Of a stretch of DNA of 64,000 nt, positions 21,000-31,457 are shown piece after piece. Below the pieces are notes generated by a model. It had not been told where the DNA came from. It was given only the letters and a program-made list of their open reading frames with translations, and made no database searches. Location of the stretch: the NCBI RefSeq assembly GCF_019392335.1, contig NZ_JAHXRQ010000005.1:1-64000 (forward strand), in the 5' to 3' direction. Made by a program: the position numbers and the translations under genes. The DNA is from Mameliella sp. CS4 (GTDB lineage: Bacteria; Pseudomonadota; Alphaproteobacteria; Rhodobacterales; Rhodobacteraceae). How positions within the stretch are numbered: position 1 is the first letter of the stretch; the number at the start of each line of letters is the position of its first letter.

Positions 21000-22063
21000 A
21001 TTTTGCGTCCGACAATGCCAGCCCGGTCCCGCAACAGGTCATTGACGTTCTGGCGCGCGTGAACAGCGGTTCGGCGGCAAGCTATGGCGCCGACGACGTG
21101 ACGGCAGAGGTGGCGGACCGGGTCCGCGCCCTTTTCGAAGCCCCGGACGCGGCGATCTATCTGGTGGCCACCGGCACCGCTGCGAATTCACTGTCGCTGG
21201 CCACGCTCTGCGCGCCGTTCCAGACGATCTTCTGCTCCGAACACGCGCATATCCACGAGGATGAGTGCAATGCCCCGGAATTCTACACCGGCGGCGCCAA
21301 GCTGACCCTGGTGCGCGGCGGCGACGTCATGACGCCCGACGCCCTGCGTGCCGCGATCCTGGGCGAAGGCAACCGTGGTGTGCACGGGCCGCAGCGTGGC
21401 CCGGTCTCGATCACCAATGTGACCGAGGGCGGGAATGTCTACGCATTGTCCGACATCGGGGCGCTTTGTGCGGTGGCGCGGGAATACGGATTGCCGGTGC
21501 ACCTGGACGGGGCGCGCTTTGCCAATGCCTGCGTCAAGCTGGGCTGCAGCCCGGCCGAGATGACCTGGAAGGCGGGCGTGGACATCGCCGTGTTCGGGGG
21601 CACCAAGAACGGTCTGATGGATGCCGAGGCGGTGGTGATCTTCGATCCCGAAGCGCCTGCCAGCAGTGGATTTACCCGGGCGCAGGAATTCGAACTGCGG
21701 GTGAAACGCGCGGGCCACCTCTATTCCAAGCACCGCTACGTTGCGGCACAGATGCTGGCCTACCTTCAGGACGACCTGTGGCGCGACCTGGCGCAACAGG
21801 CCAATGACCGCTGCGAGGCGCTGGCCCGGGGTCTGGAGGACATGGGCCTGGAGATCGTGAACCCGACCCGTGCCAACATGCTGTTCTTTCGCGCGCCGCT
21901 GCGGGCGCACGAGGCGGCGCAGGCGGCAGGTGCGGTCTATGGTCTGTGGGGCAACGCGCCCAAGAACGCCAATGAACTGGCGCTTGCCCGGCTGGTGTGC
22001 AACTGGTCCACCACCGAGGCGGAAATCGCGGAATTCCTGAAGGTCATGCGCGCCGCGCCGTGA
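20996..22063 (+). CDS. ltaE: Low-specificity L-threonine aldolase
   Basis: A 355-residue PLP enzyme of the beta-eliminating lyase family that splits L-threonine or allo-threonine to glycine and acetaldehyde. Diagnostic parts are ASYGADDVTAEVADRVRALF at the N-terminus, the HIHEDECNAPEF block, VHLDGARFANACVKLG, and FGGTKNGLMDAEA with the PLP-binding Lys. The gene overlaps the YcgN-like gene by 4 bases. The symbol follows the E. coli low-specificity enzyme; substrate preference in this organism is not visible. Confidence 0.9.
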   Translation: MNFASDNASPVPQQVIDVLARVNSGSAASYGADDVTAEVADRVRALFEAPDAAIYLVATGTAANSLSLATLCAPFQTIFCSEHAHIHEDECNAPEFYTGGAKLTLVRGGDVMTPDALRAAILGEGNRGVHGPQRGPVSITNVTEGGNVYALSDIGALCAVAREYGLPVHLDGARFANACVKLGCSPAEMTWKAGVDIAVFGGTKNGLMDAEAVVIFDPEAPASSGFTRAQEFELRVKRAGHLYSKHRYVAAQMLAYLQDDLWRDLAQQANDRCEALARGLEDMGLEIVNPTRANMLFFRAPLRAHEAAQAAGAVYGLWGNAPKNANELALARLVCNWSTTEAEIAEFLKVMRAAP

Positions 22064-22090
22064 CCGGATGGGGCTTCACAGCCCCTCCTG

Positions 22091-22118
22091 CCTGCCGCTA
22101 GGCTGATTCTGCGGCAGG
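22091..22118 (+). promoter_or_regulatory. Hairpin over the ribosome-binding site of the DsbA-like gene
   Basis: CCTGCCGC (22091-22098) pairs with GCGGCAGG (22111-22118) around a 12-base loop. The 3' arm contains the first part of the strong GGCAGGAGGA ribosome-binding site of the gene at 22129, so folding would hide it. It could equally be the terminator-like end of the ltaE transcript. Confidence 0.4.
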
Positions 22119-22128
22119 AGGATATGGC

Positions 22129-22722
22129 ATGGCCAAGCTGGATTTCTGGTATTCGATCGGCAGCACCTACAGCTACCTGACGGTCGCGCGGATGCGGGGC
22201 TATGCGCGCCAGCATGGGCTGCAGGTGACATGGCGCCCCTTCGATGTGCGCCGCATCATGATGGCCCAGAACAACATCCCCTTTCGCGACAAGCCGATCA
22301 AGACCGCCTACATGTGGCGCGACATGGAACGGCGGGCAGACCTCTTCGGGCTGCCGATCAATGTGCCTGCTCCCTACCCGCTGCCGAACCTGCCGCTCGC
22401 CAACAAGGTGGCGGTTTTGGGCATGACCGAGGGATGGGGAGAAGACTACACGATCGAGACCTACCGCCGCTGGTTCATCGACGGACAGGAAGCGGGCAGC
22501 GATCCGAACCTGTCGAACAGCCTGCGGGCCGTGGGCCAGGACCCCGTCGCAGTGCTGGCCCGCGCCGCCGGCGAGGAAGGTACCGCTCTGCTGGCCGCAG
22601 AAACCGACAAGGCCGAAGCCCTCGGCATCTTCGGCAGCCCGACTTTTGTCGTGGGTAAAGAAGTGTTCTGGGGCGACGACCGGCTGGACGAGGCCGCCGC
22701 CTGGGCAACAAGGGCGGCATGA
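22129..22722 (+). CDS. DsbA-family 2-hydroxychromene-2-carboxylate isomerase-like protein
   Basis: A 197-residue thioredoxin-fold protein. The N-terminal LDFWYSIGSTYSYLTVARMR carries Ser in place of the DsbA Cys pair, as in HCCA isomerases and kappa-class GSTs, and the C-terminal FGSPTFVVGKEVFWGDDRLD is the family cis-Pro block. Such enzymes use glutathione to isomerise chromene intermediates of naphthalene degradation, but family members also occur far from such pathways, as here. A near-perfect AGGAGG precedes the ATG. Confidence 0.85.
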   Translation: MAKLDFWYSIGSTYSYLTVARMRGYARQHGLQVTWRPFDVRRIMMAQNNIPFRDKPIKTAYMWRDMERRADLFGLPINVPAPYPLPNLPLANKVAVLGMTEGWGEDYTIETYRRWFIDGQEAGSDPNLSNSLRAVGQDPVAVLARAAGEEGTALLAAETDKAEALGIFGSPTFVVGKEVFWGDDRLDEAAAWATRAA

Positions 22723-22753
22723 GCCCACCCGGCCTGTGACCGGAAATCCGCCC

Positions 22754-23080
22754 TCAGTTCATCTGGAAATGCAGCGCGTAAGAGCCATCCTCGAAGGCGC
22801 CGAAGAGATCGGGAATGTCCGGATGGTCTACCGGCTCGCCCGAGTAGTCGGCGACAAGGTTCTGTTCGGACACATAGGCCACGTAAAAGCTCTGATCGTT
22901 TTCCGCCAACAGGTGGTAGAACGGCTGCTTCTTGGACGGACGGCTGTCCTCGGGAATGGATTCGTACCATTCCTCGGTGTTCGAGAATTCGGGATCGACA
23001 TCAAACACCACGCCCCGGAAGGGGTGTTTGCGGTGGCGGACGACCTGACCCAGGTGATATTTCGCGCGATTGTGCAACAT
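22754..23080 (-). CDS. hspQ: Heat shock protein HspQ
   Basis: A 108-residue protein of the HspQ/YccV family: AKYHLGQVVRHRKHPFRGVV, FDVDPEFSNTEEWYESIP, and NDQSFYVAYVSEQNLVADYS. In enterobacteria HspQ is a hemimethylated-DNA binding protein and a specificity factor for Lon-type proteolysis. It is monocistronic with the gene at 22129 convergent. Length and domains are complete. Confidence 0.9.
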   Translation of the reverse strand: MLHNRAKYHLGQVVRHRKHPFRGVVFDVDPEFSNTEEWYESIPEDSRPSKKQPFYHLLAENDQSFYVAYVSEQNLVADYSGEPVDHPDIPDLFGAFEDGSYALHFQMN

Positions 23081-23330
23081 AACGAGCCTCTTCCTGCCCC
23101 CTTGATATCGTTTCCGCCGGTGCCTTGTCCAACTTTCGCCTCAAATTGGCGAGAAACACTCTGTGAAACACACGCCAACAGTACCGAATGGGGGTCCTTC
23201 GCGCCTGATACCCCACGCGGTTCCCCGGCAACAGCGGCGCGCCGCCGGAATGGAGGAAATGTGATTCCCTCGCCCGGCGCAATCAGCTAAAATGCCTTAC
23301 AATAAAAAGACAAAGCGAGGCGAGTGGCAA

Positions 23331-23924
23331 ATGAGCAGAGTCCTTCGCGCCTTGGTGATCGTGCTTCTGGCGGCCTCCTGTGGGGGTGGCGGCGGGTCTG
23401 GCACGTCTCCGCGCAACCTGGACAACGCCTGTTCGATTCTCGAACAGCGACCCGGATATTACCGTGCATTCCGCAGTGCCGAACGGCGCTGGGGTGTTCC
23501 CGTGCACGTTCAGATGGCGACGATCTACCAAGAAAGCAAGTTCGACAGCGACGCGCGAACCCCCTTCCGTTACAGACTGGGCGTGATCCCGATCGGGCGG
23601 CAGAGCTCGGCCTTCGGTTACAGCCAGGCGCTGGATGGCACCTGGGACGAATACCTGGCCGACGCGGGCCGACGCAGTGCGCGCCGCGACAACATCCGCG
23701 ACGCGACCGATTTCATGGGCTGGTACATGGATCAGTCGCGCAAGGAACTGGGCATTCCGATGTCGGATGCGCGGCGCCATTACCTTGCCTATCACGAGGG
23801 GCGCGCCGGCTATCGTCGGGGTACATACAACGCCAAGTCCTGGCTGCTGCGGGTTTCGACCCAGGTCGGCGAACGGGCAGTGCTATACGAGCGCCAGCTC
23901 AGGACTTGCCGCGCCGCACGGTAA
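23331..23924 (+). CDS. Lipoprotein with lytic transglycosylase (SLT) domain
   Basis: A 197-residue lipoprotein. A signal sequence ends in the lipobox LAASC at about residues 15-19, followed by a Gly-rich linker. The SLT fold shows the catalytic Glu in MATIYQESKFDSDART, the SAFGYSQALDGTWDEYL block and YLAYHEGRAGYRRG. It would cleave peptidoglycan with formation of 1,6-anhydro ends at the outer membrane. I start at the ATG at 23331, which gives a normal signal peptide; an upstream in-frame start would add 13 polar residues. Confidence 0.88.
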   Translation: MSRVLRALVIVLLAASCGGGGGSGTSPRNLDNACSILEQRPGYYRAFRSAERRWGVPVHVQMATIYQESKFDSDARTPFRYRLGVIPIGRQSSAFGYSQALDGTWDEYLADAGRRSARRDNIRDATDFMGWYMDQSRKELGIPMSDARRHYLAYHEGRAGYRRGTYNAKSWLLRVSTQVGERAVLYERQLRTCRAAR

Positions 23925-23932
23925 GGCAGGCA

Positions 23933-23954
23933 CGCGGCCCCGGACGGGGCCGCG
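23933..23954. terminator. Terminator between convergent genes
   Basis: A perfect 9-bp stem (CGCGGCCCC with GGGGCCGCG) and a 4-base loop in the 39-base gap between the SLT lipoprotein and the LolA-like gene. There is no long T run, so it may work weakly in both directions. Confidence 0.65.
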
Positions 23955-23963
23955 CCCTAACTA

Positions 23964-24566
23964 TCAGCGCTTGAGCTTGGCCAGTTCCGCTTCGATCGAG
24001 AAGACGCTGTTCGACAGGTTGGCCTGTTCCAGCCCGCCCAGGATCACCGTGGTCTGGGTGCCGTTGCCGTCGGTGATGATCCACTGGCGCAACTCCACCG
24101 GAGAGCCGGTGAACTTCAGTTGGATGGTCCCATAGTCCGGGTTGTCGGGGTCCTGTGCGGTGACCGTCGTCGCCGTGCCGTCGTACCCATGCCCGACCAC
24201 CATGCCGGCGCGGCTCAGATCCACGTTCCGCGCCAGGATGATCGACAGCGGCGTCTGGCGAAGTGGGTAGGTGTCGGGTCGGGCCCCCAGCTTGCGGTCT
24301 AGGATATAGACCGCCCCGGCACTGGCCATGACCAGCGCCCGCTCTGGCGGGTTGTAGTCGAAACGCACCTTGCCCGGCCGCTTGATTGCAATCTCCCCCG
24401 TCGAAATCGTGCCGTCGGCGTTGATCTGGGTAAAGCTGCCCGTGGCCGAGGTGATCGAGTTCAGGTAGCGCGAGATCTCGGTCAGCGAAAGCTGCTGGGC
24501 GCTGGCGGGCAGCGCCGCAAGCGTGCCAAGGGCAATAAGGCCTGCGGTAAAAGCTCTGCGGATCAT
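23964..24566 (-). CDS. lolA: LolA-family outer-membrane lipoprotein carrier protein
   Basis: A 200-residue periplasmic protein with a signal peptide (FTAGLIALGTLAALPASAQQ) and the LolA fold: SLTEISRYLNSITSATGSFT, IAIKRPGKVRFDYNPPERAL, and a central GAVYILDRK strand. LolA carries lipoproteins from the LolCDE transporter to the outer membrane. Sequence divergence from E. coli LolA is usual in alphaproteobacteria. It is convergent with the SLT lipoprotein gene. Confidence 0.8.
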   Translation of the reverse strand: MIRRAFTAGLIALGTLAALPASAQQLSLTEISRYLNSITSATGSFTQINADGTISTGEIAIKRPGKVRFDYNPPERALVMASAGAVYILDRKLGARPDTYPLRQTPLSIILARNVDLSRAGMVVGHGYDGTATTVTAQDPDNPDYGTIQLKFTGSPVELRQWIITDGNGTQTTVILGGLEQANLSNSVFSIEAELAKLKR

Positions 24567-24706
24567 GTGTTTCCTTCCTGCTCGGATGCCCAGTATGTGG
24601 CACCTTGGGGCCGGATATGCGATAGCGTCGCCCGTTCAGCCTGATATCGTAGGCAAAACGCCACCGATCAAGGGCACATCTTCGAGCGCTCCAACCCGTG
24701 AATACG

Positions 24707-25414
24707 ATGCCCGGTTCCTTCAGCCCCGCAGAAATCGCCCTTGCCGCCACGGTGGTGGAACAGGAACTGGCAGACCTGCAAGTCGCAACCGATTACCACA
24801 GCGCGGCGGGATGGGAATACTTGCAGGACTACCCGCGCGACAGGTTCGACCTGCTGTTTCGGCTGGCACTGCTGCCGGAATGCGCAAAGGACGGTCCCGG
24901 CGCGCTGGATCGGCACAAGGGCAAGACAGATCTGACACGCCCGGCCGAGCAGTTGCTCAACCTGCCCCTCACACGCGCGGACTATGATCTGATCCTGACG
25001 TTCATGTTGCGCCAGCCCCGGTTCAGCCGGGCGGGCATCCGACCCTACGACACCCCGATGGTGCCGGAACAGGACGGTCAGGCGATCTTTGAACTGCTGA
25101 GCGATTGCGGCCTGCTGGAACAAAGGCGCAAGACTTGGCACTGGACACCCGGAATGCGCCCGCATCTTGGCGCACCGCCGCCACCGCAACCACCCGTCCA
25201 GTCGCCGCTCTATGATGAATTGCCGCTGCTGCTGCGCGGCTATCTTCACTGGATCGCCCGCAGCAAGGACGCCAAGGCCTTTGGCCAAGCGATCCGCAGG
25301 CACCGGCGCGGCGGCCGCTGGCACCTGATCCCGATGGACAGCGCAGACGCCGGTCACGAGCTGGAGCTGACGCAGATCGTCCGGCTCATGCGAAAGTTCT
25401 TTCCGCGCCACTGA
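24707..25414 (+). CDS. Conserved-looking hypothetical protein
   Basis: A 235-residue soluble protein with several helical blocks (FSPAEIALAATVVEQELADL; LTRADYDLILTFMLRQPRFS) and a Pro-rich spacer near residue 150 before a C-terminal helical part (LLRGYLHWIARSKDAKAFGQ). I do not recognise the family. The start could be the GTG at 24698, three codons upstream; neither has a strong ribosome-binding site. It is divergent from the LolA-like gene and convergent with ftsK. No signal peptide or membrane segment. Confidence 0.6.
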   Translation: MPGSFSPAEIALAATVVEQELADLQVATDYHSAAGWEYLQDYPRDRFDLLFRLALLPECAKDGPGALDRHKGKTDLTRPAEQLLNLPLTRADYDLILTFMLRQPRFSRAGIRPYDTPMVPEQDGQAIFELLSDCGLLEQRRKTWHWTPGMRPHLGAPPPPQPPVQSPLYDELPLLLRGYLHWIARSKDAKAFGQAIRRHRRGGRWHLIPMDSADAGHELELTQIVRLMRKFFPRH

Positions 25415-25489
25415 TCTCGGGAAGCCCCTGGCCTGAAAAGGCCCCCGTCTCTTTGGTCAACAGCCCCCCTTCGGAGGCCGGAAAAGAAA

Positions 25490-25510
25490 GATGGGGGCAG
25501 TGCCCCCATC
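25490..25510 (-). terminator. Terminator of the ftsK transcript
   Basis: A perfect 9-bp stem (GATGGGGGC with GCCCCCATC) and a 3-base loop, 33 bases after the ftsK stop, followed on the minus strand by TTTCTTTTCC. Confidence 0.85.
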
Positions 25511-25543
25511 AATCCGATTGAATGTTCCTATAGGCGAACAGGC

Positions 25544-28500
25544 TCAGGCCTGTTCCGGCACCAGTATTTCGCGCTTGCCGACATGGTTCGCGGGGCTGAC
25601 GACACTCTCGTCCTCCATCTGCTCGACCAGGCGCGCGGCCTTGTTATAGCCGATGCCCAGCTTGCGCTGGATGTAAGACGTCGAACACTTGCGGTCCTTG
25701 ATGACGATGGCCACGGCCTGATCGTACAGCGCATCCTCGCCACCGGTGTTGCCGCCGGTGTTCAGCCCCAGCACCGCGTCGATGTTTTCGGCCTTCTCGT
25801 CGTCCGGCCCCTGCACCACGCCGCCAACATATTCCGGCGGACCGAAGGCCTTGAGGTGATTGACGATTTCCTCGACCTCCTCGTCGGACACAAACGGCCC
25901 GTGGCACCGGGTGATCTTGGCCCCACCCGCCATGTAGAGCATGTCGCCCATACCCAAGAGTTGTTCGGCGCCCATCTCGCCCAGAATGGTGCGGCTGTCG
26001 ATCTTGGACGTCACCTGGAAGGAAATCCGGGTCGGGAAGTTCGCCTTGATCGTGCCGGTGATGACATCGACCGAGGGGCGCTGCGTGGCCATGATGAGGT
26101 GAATGCCAGAGGCACGCGCCATCTGGGCGAGACGCTGGATGCAGGCCTCGATCTCTTTCCCCGCGACCATCATCAGATCGGCCATCTCGTCGACGATGAC
26201 GACGATATAGGGCATCTTCTTGGGCTCGAATTCCTCGGTCTCGAAGACGGGCTCACCCGTGTCATCGTCAAAGCCGGTCTGGACCGTGCGGCTGAACATC
26301 TCGCCCTTGGACAGCGCGTCTTCGACGCGAGAGTTATAGCCATCGATGTTGCGGACGCCCATCTTGGACATCTTGCGGTAGCGGTCCTCCATCTCGCCCA
26401 CGACCCATTTCAGGGCGACAACCGCCTTTTTCGGGTCCGTCACAACCGGGGACAGCAGGTGCGGGATGCCGTCATAGACGCTGAGTTCCAGCATCTTGGG
26501 GTCGATCATCACCAGTCGCAGATCCTCTGGCGACAGCTTGTAGAGCAGCGACAGAATCATGGTGTTGATGGCCACGGACTTGCCCGAGCCGGTGGTGCCC
26601 GCGATCAGCAGGTGGGGCATCTTGGCCAGGTTGGCCACCAGAGGTTCGCCACCGATGTTCTTGCCCAGCGCCAGCGGCAGCTTGTGCTTGCCGTCGCCAT
26701 AGTCACGGCCTGCCAGGATCTCGCGGAAAGAGACCATTTCGCGGTTGTCATTGGGCAGTTCGATACCGATCACGCTGCGCCCCGGCACGGTGGAGACACG
26801 CGCCGAGAGCGCCGACATGGACCGCGCGATGTCATCGGCCAAGCCGATGACGCGGCTGGCCTTGAGGCCCGGCGCGGGTTCCAGTTCGTACATGGTGACG
26901 ACCGGCCCGGGGCGGACGCTGACGATCTCACCCTTGACGCCATAGTCGTCCAGCACGGTTTCCAGCATCCGCGCGTTTTCCTCCAGCGCCTCGTCGCTGA
27001 GGACATGGCGCTCGATCTTGTCGGGCGACATCAGCAGCGAGAGCGGCGGCAGTTCGTATTCCGGCTTGTCGTCGTCAAAACGCAGTTGCGGCTGGGCCTC
27101 GGCCTGGGCGCGTTTCGACGGTTGCACGGGCTTGCGCACCGGCTGCTGGACAACCTTCTTGGGTTCCGGCAGCGGCACGGCGGCACGCGGTTGCGGCGTG
27201 GGCTGCGGGGCAGGCTCGGGCTGATAGTCGTCGGTCAGCACCTCCGCCTCGTCTCCGTAGTCGTCCCCGTAATCGTCTTCGTAGTCCACGGTGTCGCCGT
27301 AGTCGTCGAAATCGCTGAGGTCAGAGTACAGCTCCGCGTCCACCTCGGGTTCCACGGTCGGGGCGCGGGGCAGGACGCGCGGCGCCGGTTCGGCGACGTC
27401 CTCGGCAACGGGCACGGTCCGGGGGGCCGGTGCAGCGGCAGGCGCAGGCGCCGGGTCGGCGGCGGTCAGGCGCGGCTCGGGCGGCAGCGGGCGATCCGCT
27501 GCGGTCAACGGCGGTTCCGGCGGCAGCGCGGGCTGGCGCGGCGTGTCGCGGAAGACGATTGGCTGCGGACCATAACCACGGCCCTTGGTCAGCGGCTTGT
27601 CGGCCATGATGCCTGGCGTCTGGCGCCCGGGCAGAACCGTGCTGCGGGACTTCACCGCACTGGCGATCTTGGCACGGATGCGGTCCTCTCCCGGCACGTC
27701 GACGTCATGGTCGATCAGCTCCTCGACCAGTTCGGGTTCCGGCATCGGATCGGGGTCTGCCCGCCGGATCATGCGCGACAGGAACCCCTGTTTCTCGGGC
27801 TGCGGCATGGGCGCCTCTTCGAGGATGTCTTCCTCGGGGTCATAGAACCCGGCCTCGGGCGAAGGCGGCACGCCCATATCTGCGCGCAGCACGCGAGAGG
27901 ACGAGGGCACGGCGGCAGGCGCCGGCTCGGCAGTGGCGACATAATCGGCCTCCTGTGCAGCCTCCGCGGCGGCGGCCCGGCGCTCGGCCCGGGCGGCGCG
28001 GCGTTCGGCACCAGCGGCCTGCATGCGCTGCGCCACGACCACCGTCCCACTGGCGCCACGCCCCATCAAGCGCACCAGCGTGGCATAGGTCATGACAACA
28101 CTGACCAGCAGGAAGCGGCCCAGCGCTTTCAGTTCCTCGCGGGTAAAGCCCAGCACGAAGGCGCCCAGCGCAAGGATGCCCGCCCCCAGTCCAAGCTGCA
28201 TGATCTTCAGCCCCGTGGCCGGGGCAAAGGGCAGCACGTTGAGGGCCGAGCCCATCATCATGTCGCCGAACAGCCCACCGAGGCCAAAGTGATGCGTCCA
28301 TCCGGCGGATTCGTGCAGGCCCGAGGCATAGACCGCACAGAGCGCCACCCAGATGGGCGAGAAAATCAGGCAAGAGAAGGCGCGGCCATTGCCCTGGTGC
28401 AGCGCCAGGCGGACTCCCCAGGCGAGGAAGACGGCGGCCAGCGCCCAGGTCCCCAGCCCGATAATCATGAACAGCGGCGCGGCGACATAGGCCCCAAGGC

Positions 28501-28702
28501 GTCCCATCCAGTTCTGCACCGGCGCATCGGTGGCCGACAGCCAGGAGGGATCATCCGGCGTATACGAGGCGATCATGGCCGCCACCATCAGCCCCAGCGC
28601 GATCAGCGCCAGCCCGATCAGCTCGCGACCCCGCTTTTCCAGCGTCGCGGCGGTATTGGTGTCGAACAGGGGATCACGCCCCCTTGCCTGGAAAGATGCC
28701 AT
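25544..28702 (-). CDS. ftsK: DNA translocase FtsK
   Basis: A 1,052-residue protein. Four or so N-terminal membrane helices (residues about 25-190, for example [20 protein letters not shown]) are followed by a long Pro/Glu/Asp-rich linker (about 200-570) and the FtsK motor: Walker [33 protein letters not shown], Walker [16 protein letters not shown], and the gamma winged-helix end ([20 protein letters not shown]). It pumps DNA through the closing septum and activates XerCD recombination at dif. I start at [13 protein letters not shown] (28702); the frame is open upstream but unlike the family. A terminator follows. Confidence 0.97.
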   Translation of the reverse strand: MASFQARGRDPLFDTNTAATLEKRGRELIGLALIALGLMVAAMIASYTPDDPSWLSATDAPVQNWMGRLGAYVAAPLFMIIGLGTWALAAVFLAWGVRLALHQGNGRAFSCLIFSPIWVALCAVYASGLHESAGWTHHFGLGGLFGDMMMGSALNVLPFAPATGLKIMQLGLGAGILALGAFVLGFTREELKALGRFLLVSVVMTYATLVRLMGRGASGTVVVAQRMQAAGAERRAARAERRAAAAEAAQEADYVATAEPAPAAVPSSSRVLRADMGVPPSPEAGFYDPEEDILEEAPMPQPEKQGFLSRMIRRADPDPMPEPELVEELIDHDVDVPGEDRIRAKIASAVKSRSTVLPGRQTPGIMADKPLTKGRGYGPQPIVFRDTPRQPALPPEPPLTAADRPLPPEPRLTAADPAPAPAAAPAPRTVPVAEDVAEPAPRVLPRAPTVEPEVDAELYSDLSDFDDYGDTVDYEDDYGDDYGDEAEVLTDDYQPEPAPQPTPQPRAAVPLPEPKKVVQQPVRKPVQPSKRAQAEAQPQLRFDDDKPEYELPPLSLLMSPDKIERHVLSDEALEENARMLETVLDDYGVKGEIVSVRPGPVVTMYELEPAPGLKASRVIGLADDIARSMSALSARVSTVPGRSVIGIELPNDNREMVSFREILAGRDYGDGKHKLPLALGKNIGGEPLVANLAKMPHLLIAGTTGSGKSVAINTMILSLLYKLSPEDLRLVMIDPKMLELSVYDGIPHLLSPVVTDPKKAVVALKWVVGEMEDRYRKMSKMGVRNIDGYNSRVEDALSKGEMFSRTVQTGFDDDTGEPVFETEEFEPKKMPYIVVIVDEMADLMMVAGKEIEACIQRLAQMARASGIHLIMATQRPSVDVITGTIKANFPTRISFQVTSKIDSRTILGEMGAEQLLGMGDMLYMAGGAKITRCHGPFVSDEEVEEIVNHLKAFGPPEYVGGVVQGPDDEKAENIDAVLGLNTGGNTGGEDALYDQAVAIVIKDRKCSTSYIQRKLGIGYNKAARLVEQMEDESVVSPANHVGKREILVPEQA

Positions 28703-28725
28703 CTTCGCCTCGTCTTTTTTCTTTA

Positions 28726-29904
28726 TTATGTGAACAGGCAGTCCCGGATCCGGGTCAGCCCATCCTTTGTCTCGTCCTGTGGCGCGACAAGCGCCGCGCG
28801 GATGTACCCCTGCCCCGGGTTTCCATCCGCCGTGTCGCGCGACAGGTAGGCGCCGGGCAACACCCGTACACCGGTTTCCGTCCACAGTTTGAACGTCGCC
28901 GCCTCGCCGTCCTCGACCGGCAGCCAGACGAACATGCCCGCTTGCGGGGACATGTAGCCCGGGACATCGCCCAGGATCTCGTCCGCCAGGGCGTATTTTT
29001 GCGCCCAGAGCGCGCGGTTCTCGCGCACATGCGCCTCATCTGTCCAGAGCGCCTCTGACACATGTTGCAGAGGCAGCGGCACCGGGGCGCCGGAATAGGC
29101 CCGGAGTTGACGCAGACGCGCGATGCTTTCGGGGCCACCCGCAACAAAGCCGGACCGCAGCCCCGGCAGGTTCGAGCGTTTGGAAAGCGAATGCAGCGAC
29201 AGCACCCGTTCGGGGTGCGCCCCCATCGCGGCAGCCACCTCCAGCGCGCCGGTGGGCGGCGTGCCGCGGTAAAGCTCGGCGTAACACTCATCGGCCACGA
29301 TCTGGAAGTCGTGTTTTTCGGCCAGGCCGATCAGCCCGCGCCAATAGGGCTCGTCCGCCATGACGCCTTGCGGGTTTGCCGGCGAACAGATGTAGCACAG
29401 CGCGGCACGGTCCAGCACCTCGGCCGGCAGGCCCGCATAGTCCGGCAGGTGGCCGGTTTCCGCGGTGGCGGGGGTAAAGATCGGCTCTGCCCCCACCGAA
29501 ATCGCCGAAATCATGTAGACTTGGTAGAAGGGGTTGGGCATCAGCACCGCCGGGCGCTGGCCGTTCTTCTGTTCCGGGCACAGCGCCATGCCGATGTTGT
29601 ACAGCCCCTCGCGCGTGCCGTTCAGGTTCATGACCTGCGTCGCAGGGTCAAGGCTGACGCCATATCGCCGGTTCAGCCAGCCCGCGATGGCCGCGCGCAG
29701 CTCTGCCGTGCCCTCGTTCGGCGGATAGCGCCCGAAATCGGCGGCATGGCGGGCGATGATCTCGGTGATCCACGCCGGAAACGGATGTTTCGGCTCTCCG
29801 ATGGACATGTGCAGCACGGGGCCGCCCGGATCATGGTGATCCAGCAGCGCGCGCAGGCGCGGGAACGCATAGGCCGGTAGGTTCGAAAACCGCTCGGGGA
29901 ACAT
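28726..29904 (-). CDS. Class I/II PLP aminotransferase (DapC-like)
   Basis: A 392-residue fold-type I aminotransferase, with [40 protein letters not shown], the substrate-arm [17 protein letters not shown], and [20 protein letters not shown] carrying the PLP Lys. The pattern fits the DapC succinyldiaminopimelate transaminase group found next to ftsK-like genes in roseobacters, but I cannot separate it from other class I members. It is the gene directly upstream of ftsK (23-base gap) and could be co-transcribed. Confidence 0.8.
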   Translation of the reverse strand: MFPERFSNLPAYAFPRLRALLDHHDPGGPVLHMSIGEPKHPFPAWITEIIARHAADFGRYPPNEGTAELRAAIAGWLNRRYGVSLDPATQVMNLNGTREGLYNIGMALCPEQKNGQRPAVLMPNPFYQVYMISAISVGAEPIFTPATAETGHLPDYAGLPAEVLDRAALCYICSPANPQGVMADEPYWRGLIGLAEKHDFQIVADECYAELYRGTPPTGALEVAAAMGAHPERVLSLHSLSKRSNLPGLRSGFVAGGPESIARLRQLRAYSGAPVPLPLQHVSEALWTDEAHVRENRALWAQKYALADEILGDVPGYMSPQAGMFVWLPVEDGEAATFKLWTETGVRVLPGAYLSRDTADGNPGQGYIRAALVAPQDETKDGLTRIRDCLFT

Positions 29905-30044
29905 CGTGACTGCCTCAATAAGTAGCGGGATCATTTGCGTGCCCCGCGTTTGTCCGCAGGATACGGAAAAACAGGGGGTTCTGTCCAGAATCAAGGACCT
30001 GCAGGGGGGCGATGTGGCGCCAAAGTCGCAGTGGCGCGAAATCC

Positions 30045-31373
30045 TCAGCCCATTGCGGCCTCGGCGGCGGCGGCGATCCGCAGCAGGCGGTGTTCGCCCA
30101 TCGGTGTGCCCATCAGCGAGATACCACAAGACGGGATGCCGGTGGGCAGGGTGACAATCGCGCCGCCGATCAGGTTTCCGATGCGCGTGTTGCGCAGGGT
30201 GCGCAGGTTGGCCTGAACATAGGTCTCGCCCAGTTCCATCAGGGTATCGACCTTTTCCGGCAGGTTCGGCGCCGTCGGACAGAGCACCGCGTCATAGCCT
30301 GCCGTGACCTCGGCCCAGCGGGCGCGCATGGCGTGGACGGTCTTCCAGGCGGCGATGAAATCGGCGGCGGAATGGGCGGCACCTGCCTCGAATCGCTCGC
30401 GGATGGGGGCGAACATGACATCGGGCTGGGCGGTGATCTCGTCGCGCCAAGTGGCCCAAGCCTCGGCGGTGTAGAGCATCGCCGATTGTTCATGCGGCTG
30501 GATGATCTCCGGGACGTCCAGCTCTTCGATGATGGCACCGGCGGCGCGCAGCTTGTCCAGCGCAAGGGCATAGGCCTGCGCCGGGGCCGGGTCGAGGTCG
30601 TCCATGACCACCGTCTGCAGCGCGGCAAAGCGGCGGCCCTTCAGGCTGGTGCCGCGCAGGTCGGGCGCAGGTGTGCCTTCAAGCGCGGAAAGCATGAGGG
30701 CCGCGTCCTCGACCGAGCGGCACAGCGGACCCACCGTGTCGAAACTGGCGATCAGCGAGACCGCGCCCTTGAGGCTGAGCCTGCCGGAGGTGGTTTTCAA
30801 CCCCACGAGGTCGTTCCAGCAGGCCGGCAGGCGAACAGAGCCGCCGGTGTCCGACCCGACACTTGACGGCGCCAGCCCGAAGGCGACAGAGGCCGCGGCC
30901 CCCGAAGACGACCCGCCCGCCACCGCCTCGGGATCGTTTACGCAGGGCGCGGTGGCGGTCACAGGATTCAGGCCCAGACCGGAAAAGGCCAGTTCGGACA
31001 GATGTGTCTTGCCCAGGCAGACAAGGCCGTTCTGCGTCGCGGTCCGCAGCACCTCGGCGTCGCGGGCGGGAATGCGCCCGGCCAGCAGGGCAGAGCCCGC
31101 CTCTGTCACCGTGCCCGCAGTGTCGTAGAGATCCTTCCAGCTGATCGGCACGCCGTCCAGCGGATGCACCCGCAGGCCCAGTTCGGCGCGGGATTTCGCC
31201 GCGGCGGCCTCGGCCAGGGCGCGGTCCGGAGTCAGCCGGGCATAGATCCGGTCACGCAGGGGGTGTGCGTTGATTTCATTCAGGAAATGCTCGGTCAGCA
31301 CAACCGGGTCGATCTCTTTCCTGCCAATGCCCCGCCCCAGGTCCGCGGCACTCATCTCTGTCCAGTTCGTCAT
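30045..31373 (-). CDS. Amidase signature family enzyme
   Basis: A 442-residue amidase. The Ser-cisSer-Lys triad elements are visible: Lys in VPISWKDLYDTAGTV, the Gly/Ser loop AVAGGSSSGAAASVAFG, and the nucleophile region SVGSDTGGSVRLPACWND. Family enzymes hydrolyse amide bonds; GatA is also in the family, but the absence of gatB or gatC nearby and the general C-terminus argue for a catabolic amidase. The start MTNWTEMSAADLG (31373) has the usual N-terminal helix. It is divergent from the UbiH-like gene. Confidence 0.85.
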   Translation of the reverse strand: MTNWTEMSAADLGRGIGRKEIDPVVLTEHFLNEINAHPLRDRIYARLTPDRALAEAAAAKSRAELGLRVHPLDGVPISWKDLYDTAGTVTEAGSALLAGRIPARDAEVLRTATQNGLVCLGKTHLSELAFSGLGLNPVTATAPCVNDPEAVAGGSSSGAAASVAFGLAPSSVGSDTGGSVRLPACWNDLVGLKTTSGRLSLKGAVSLIASFDTVGPLCRSVEDAALMLSALEGTPAPDLRGTSLKGRRFAALQTVVMDDLDPAPAQAYALALDKLRAAGAIIEELDVPEIIQPHEQSAMLYTAEAWATWRDEITAQPDVMFAPIRERFEAGAAHSAADFIAAWKTVHAMRARWAEVTAGYDAVLCPTAPNLPEKVDTLMELGETYVQANLRTLRNTRIGNLIGGAIVTLPTGIPSCGISLMGTPMGEHRLLRIAAAAEAAMG

Positions 31374-31457
31374 GCTTGTCTTCCCTGTCCTCGCGCGGCG
31401 ACGGTAGCGGCAGGCGGGCGCATGGACAATCCCGTACGCAGGTTCATATTGCGGCGC

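Noticed and set aside
25583-28849. A 1,088-codon open frame on the plus strand opposite ftsK
   Set aside because: It is the mirror of a highly GC-rich coding region, lacks family features and a start signal, and is rich in His, Arg and Gln as antisense frames are. FtsK on the other strand is certain.
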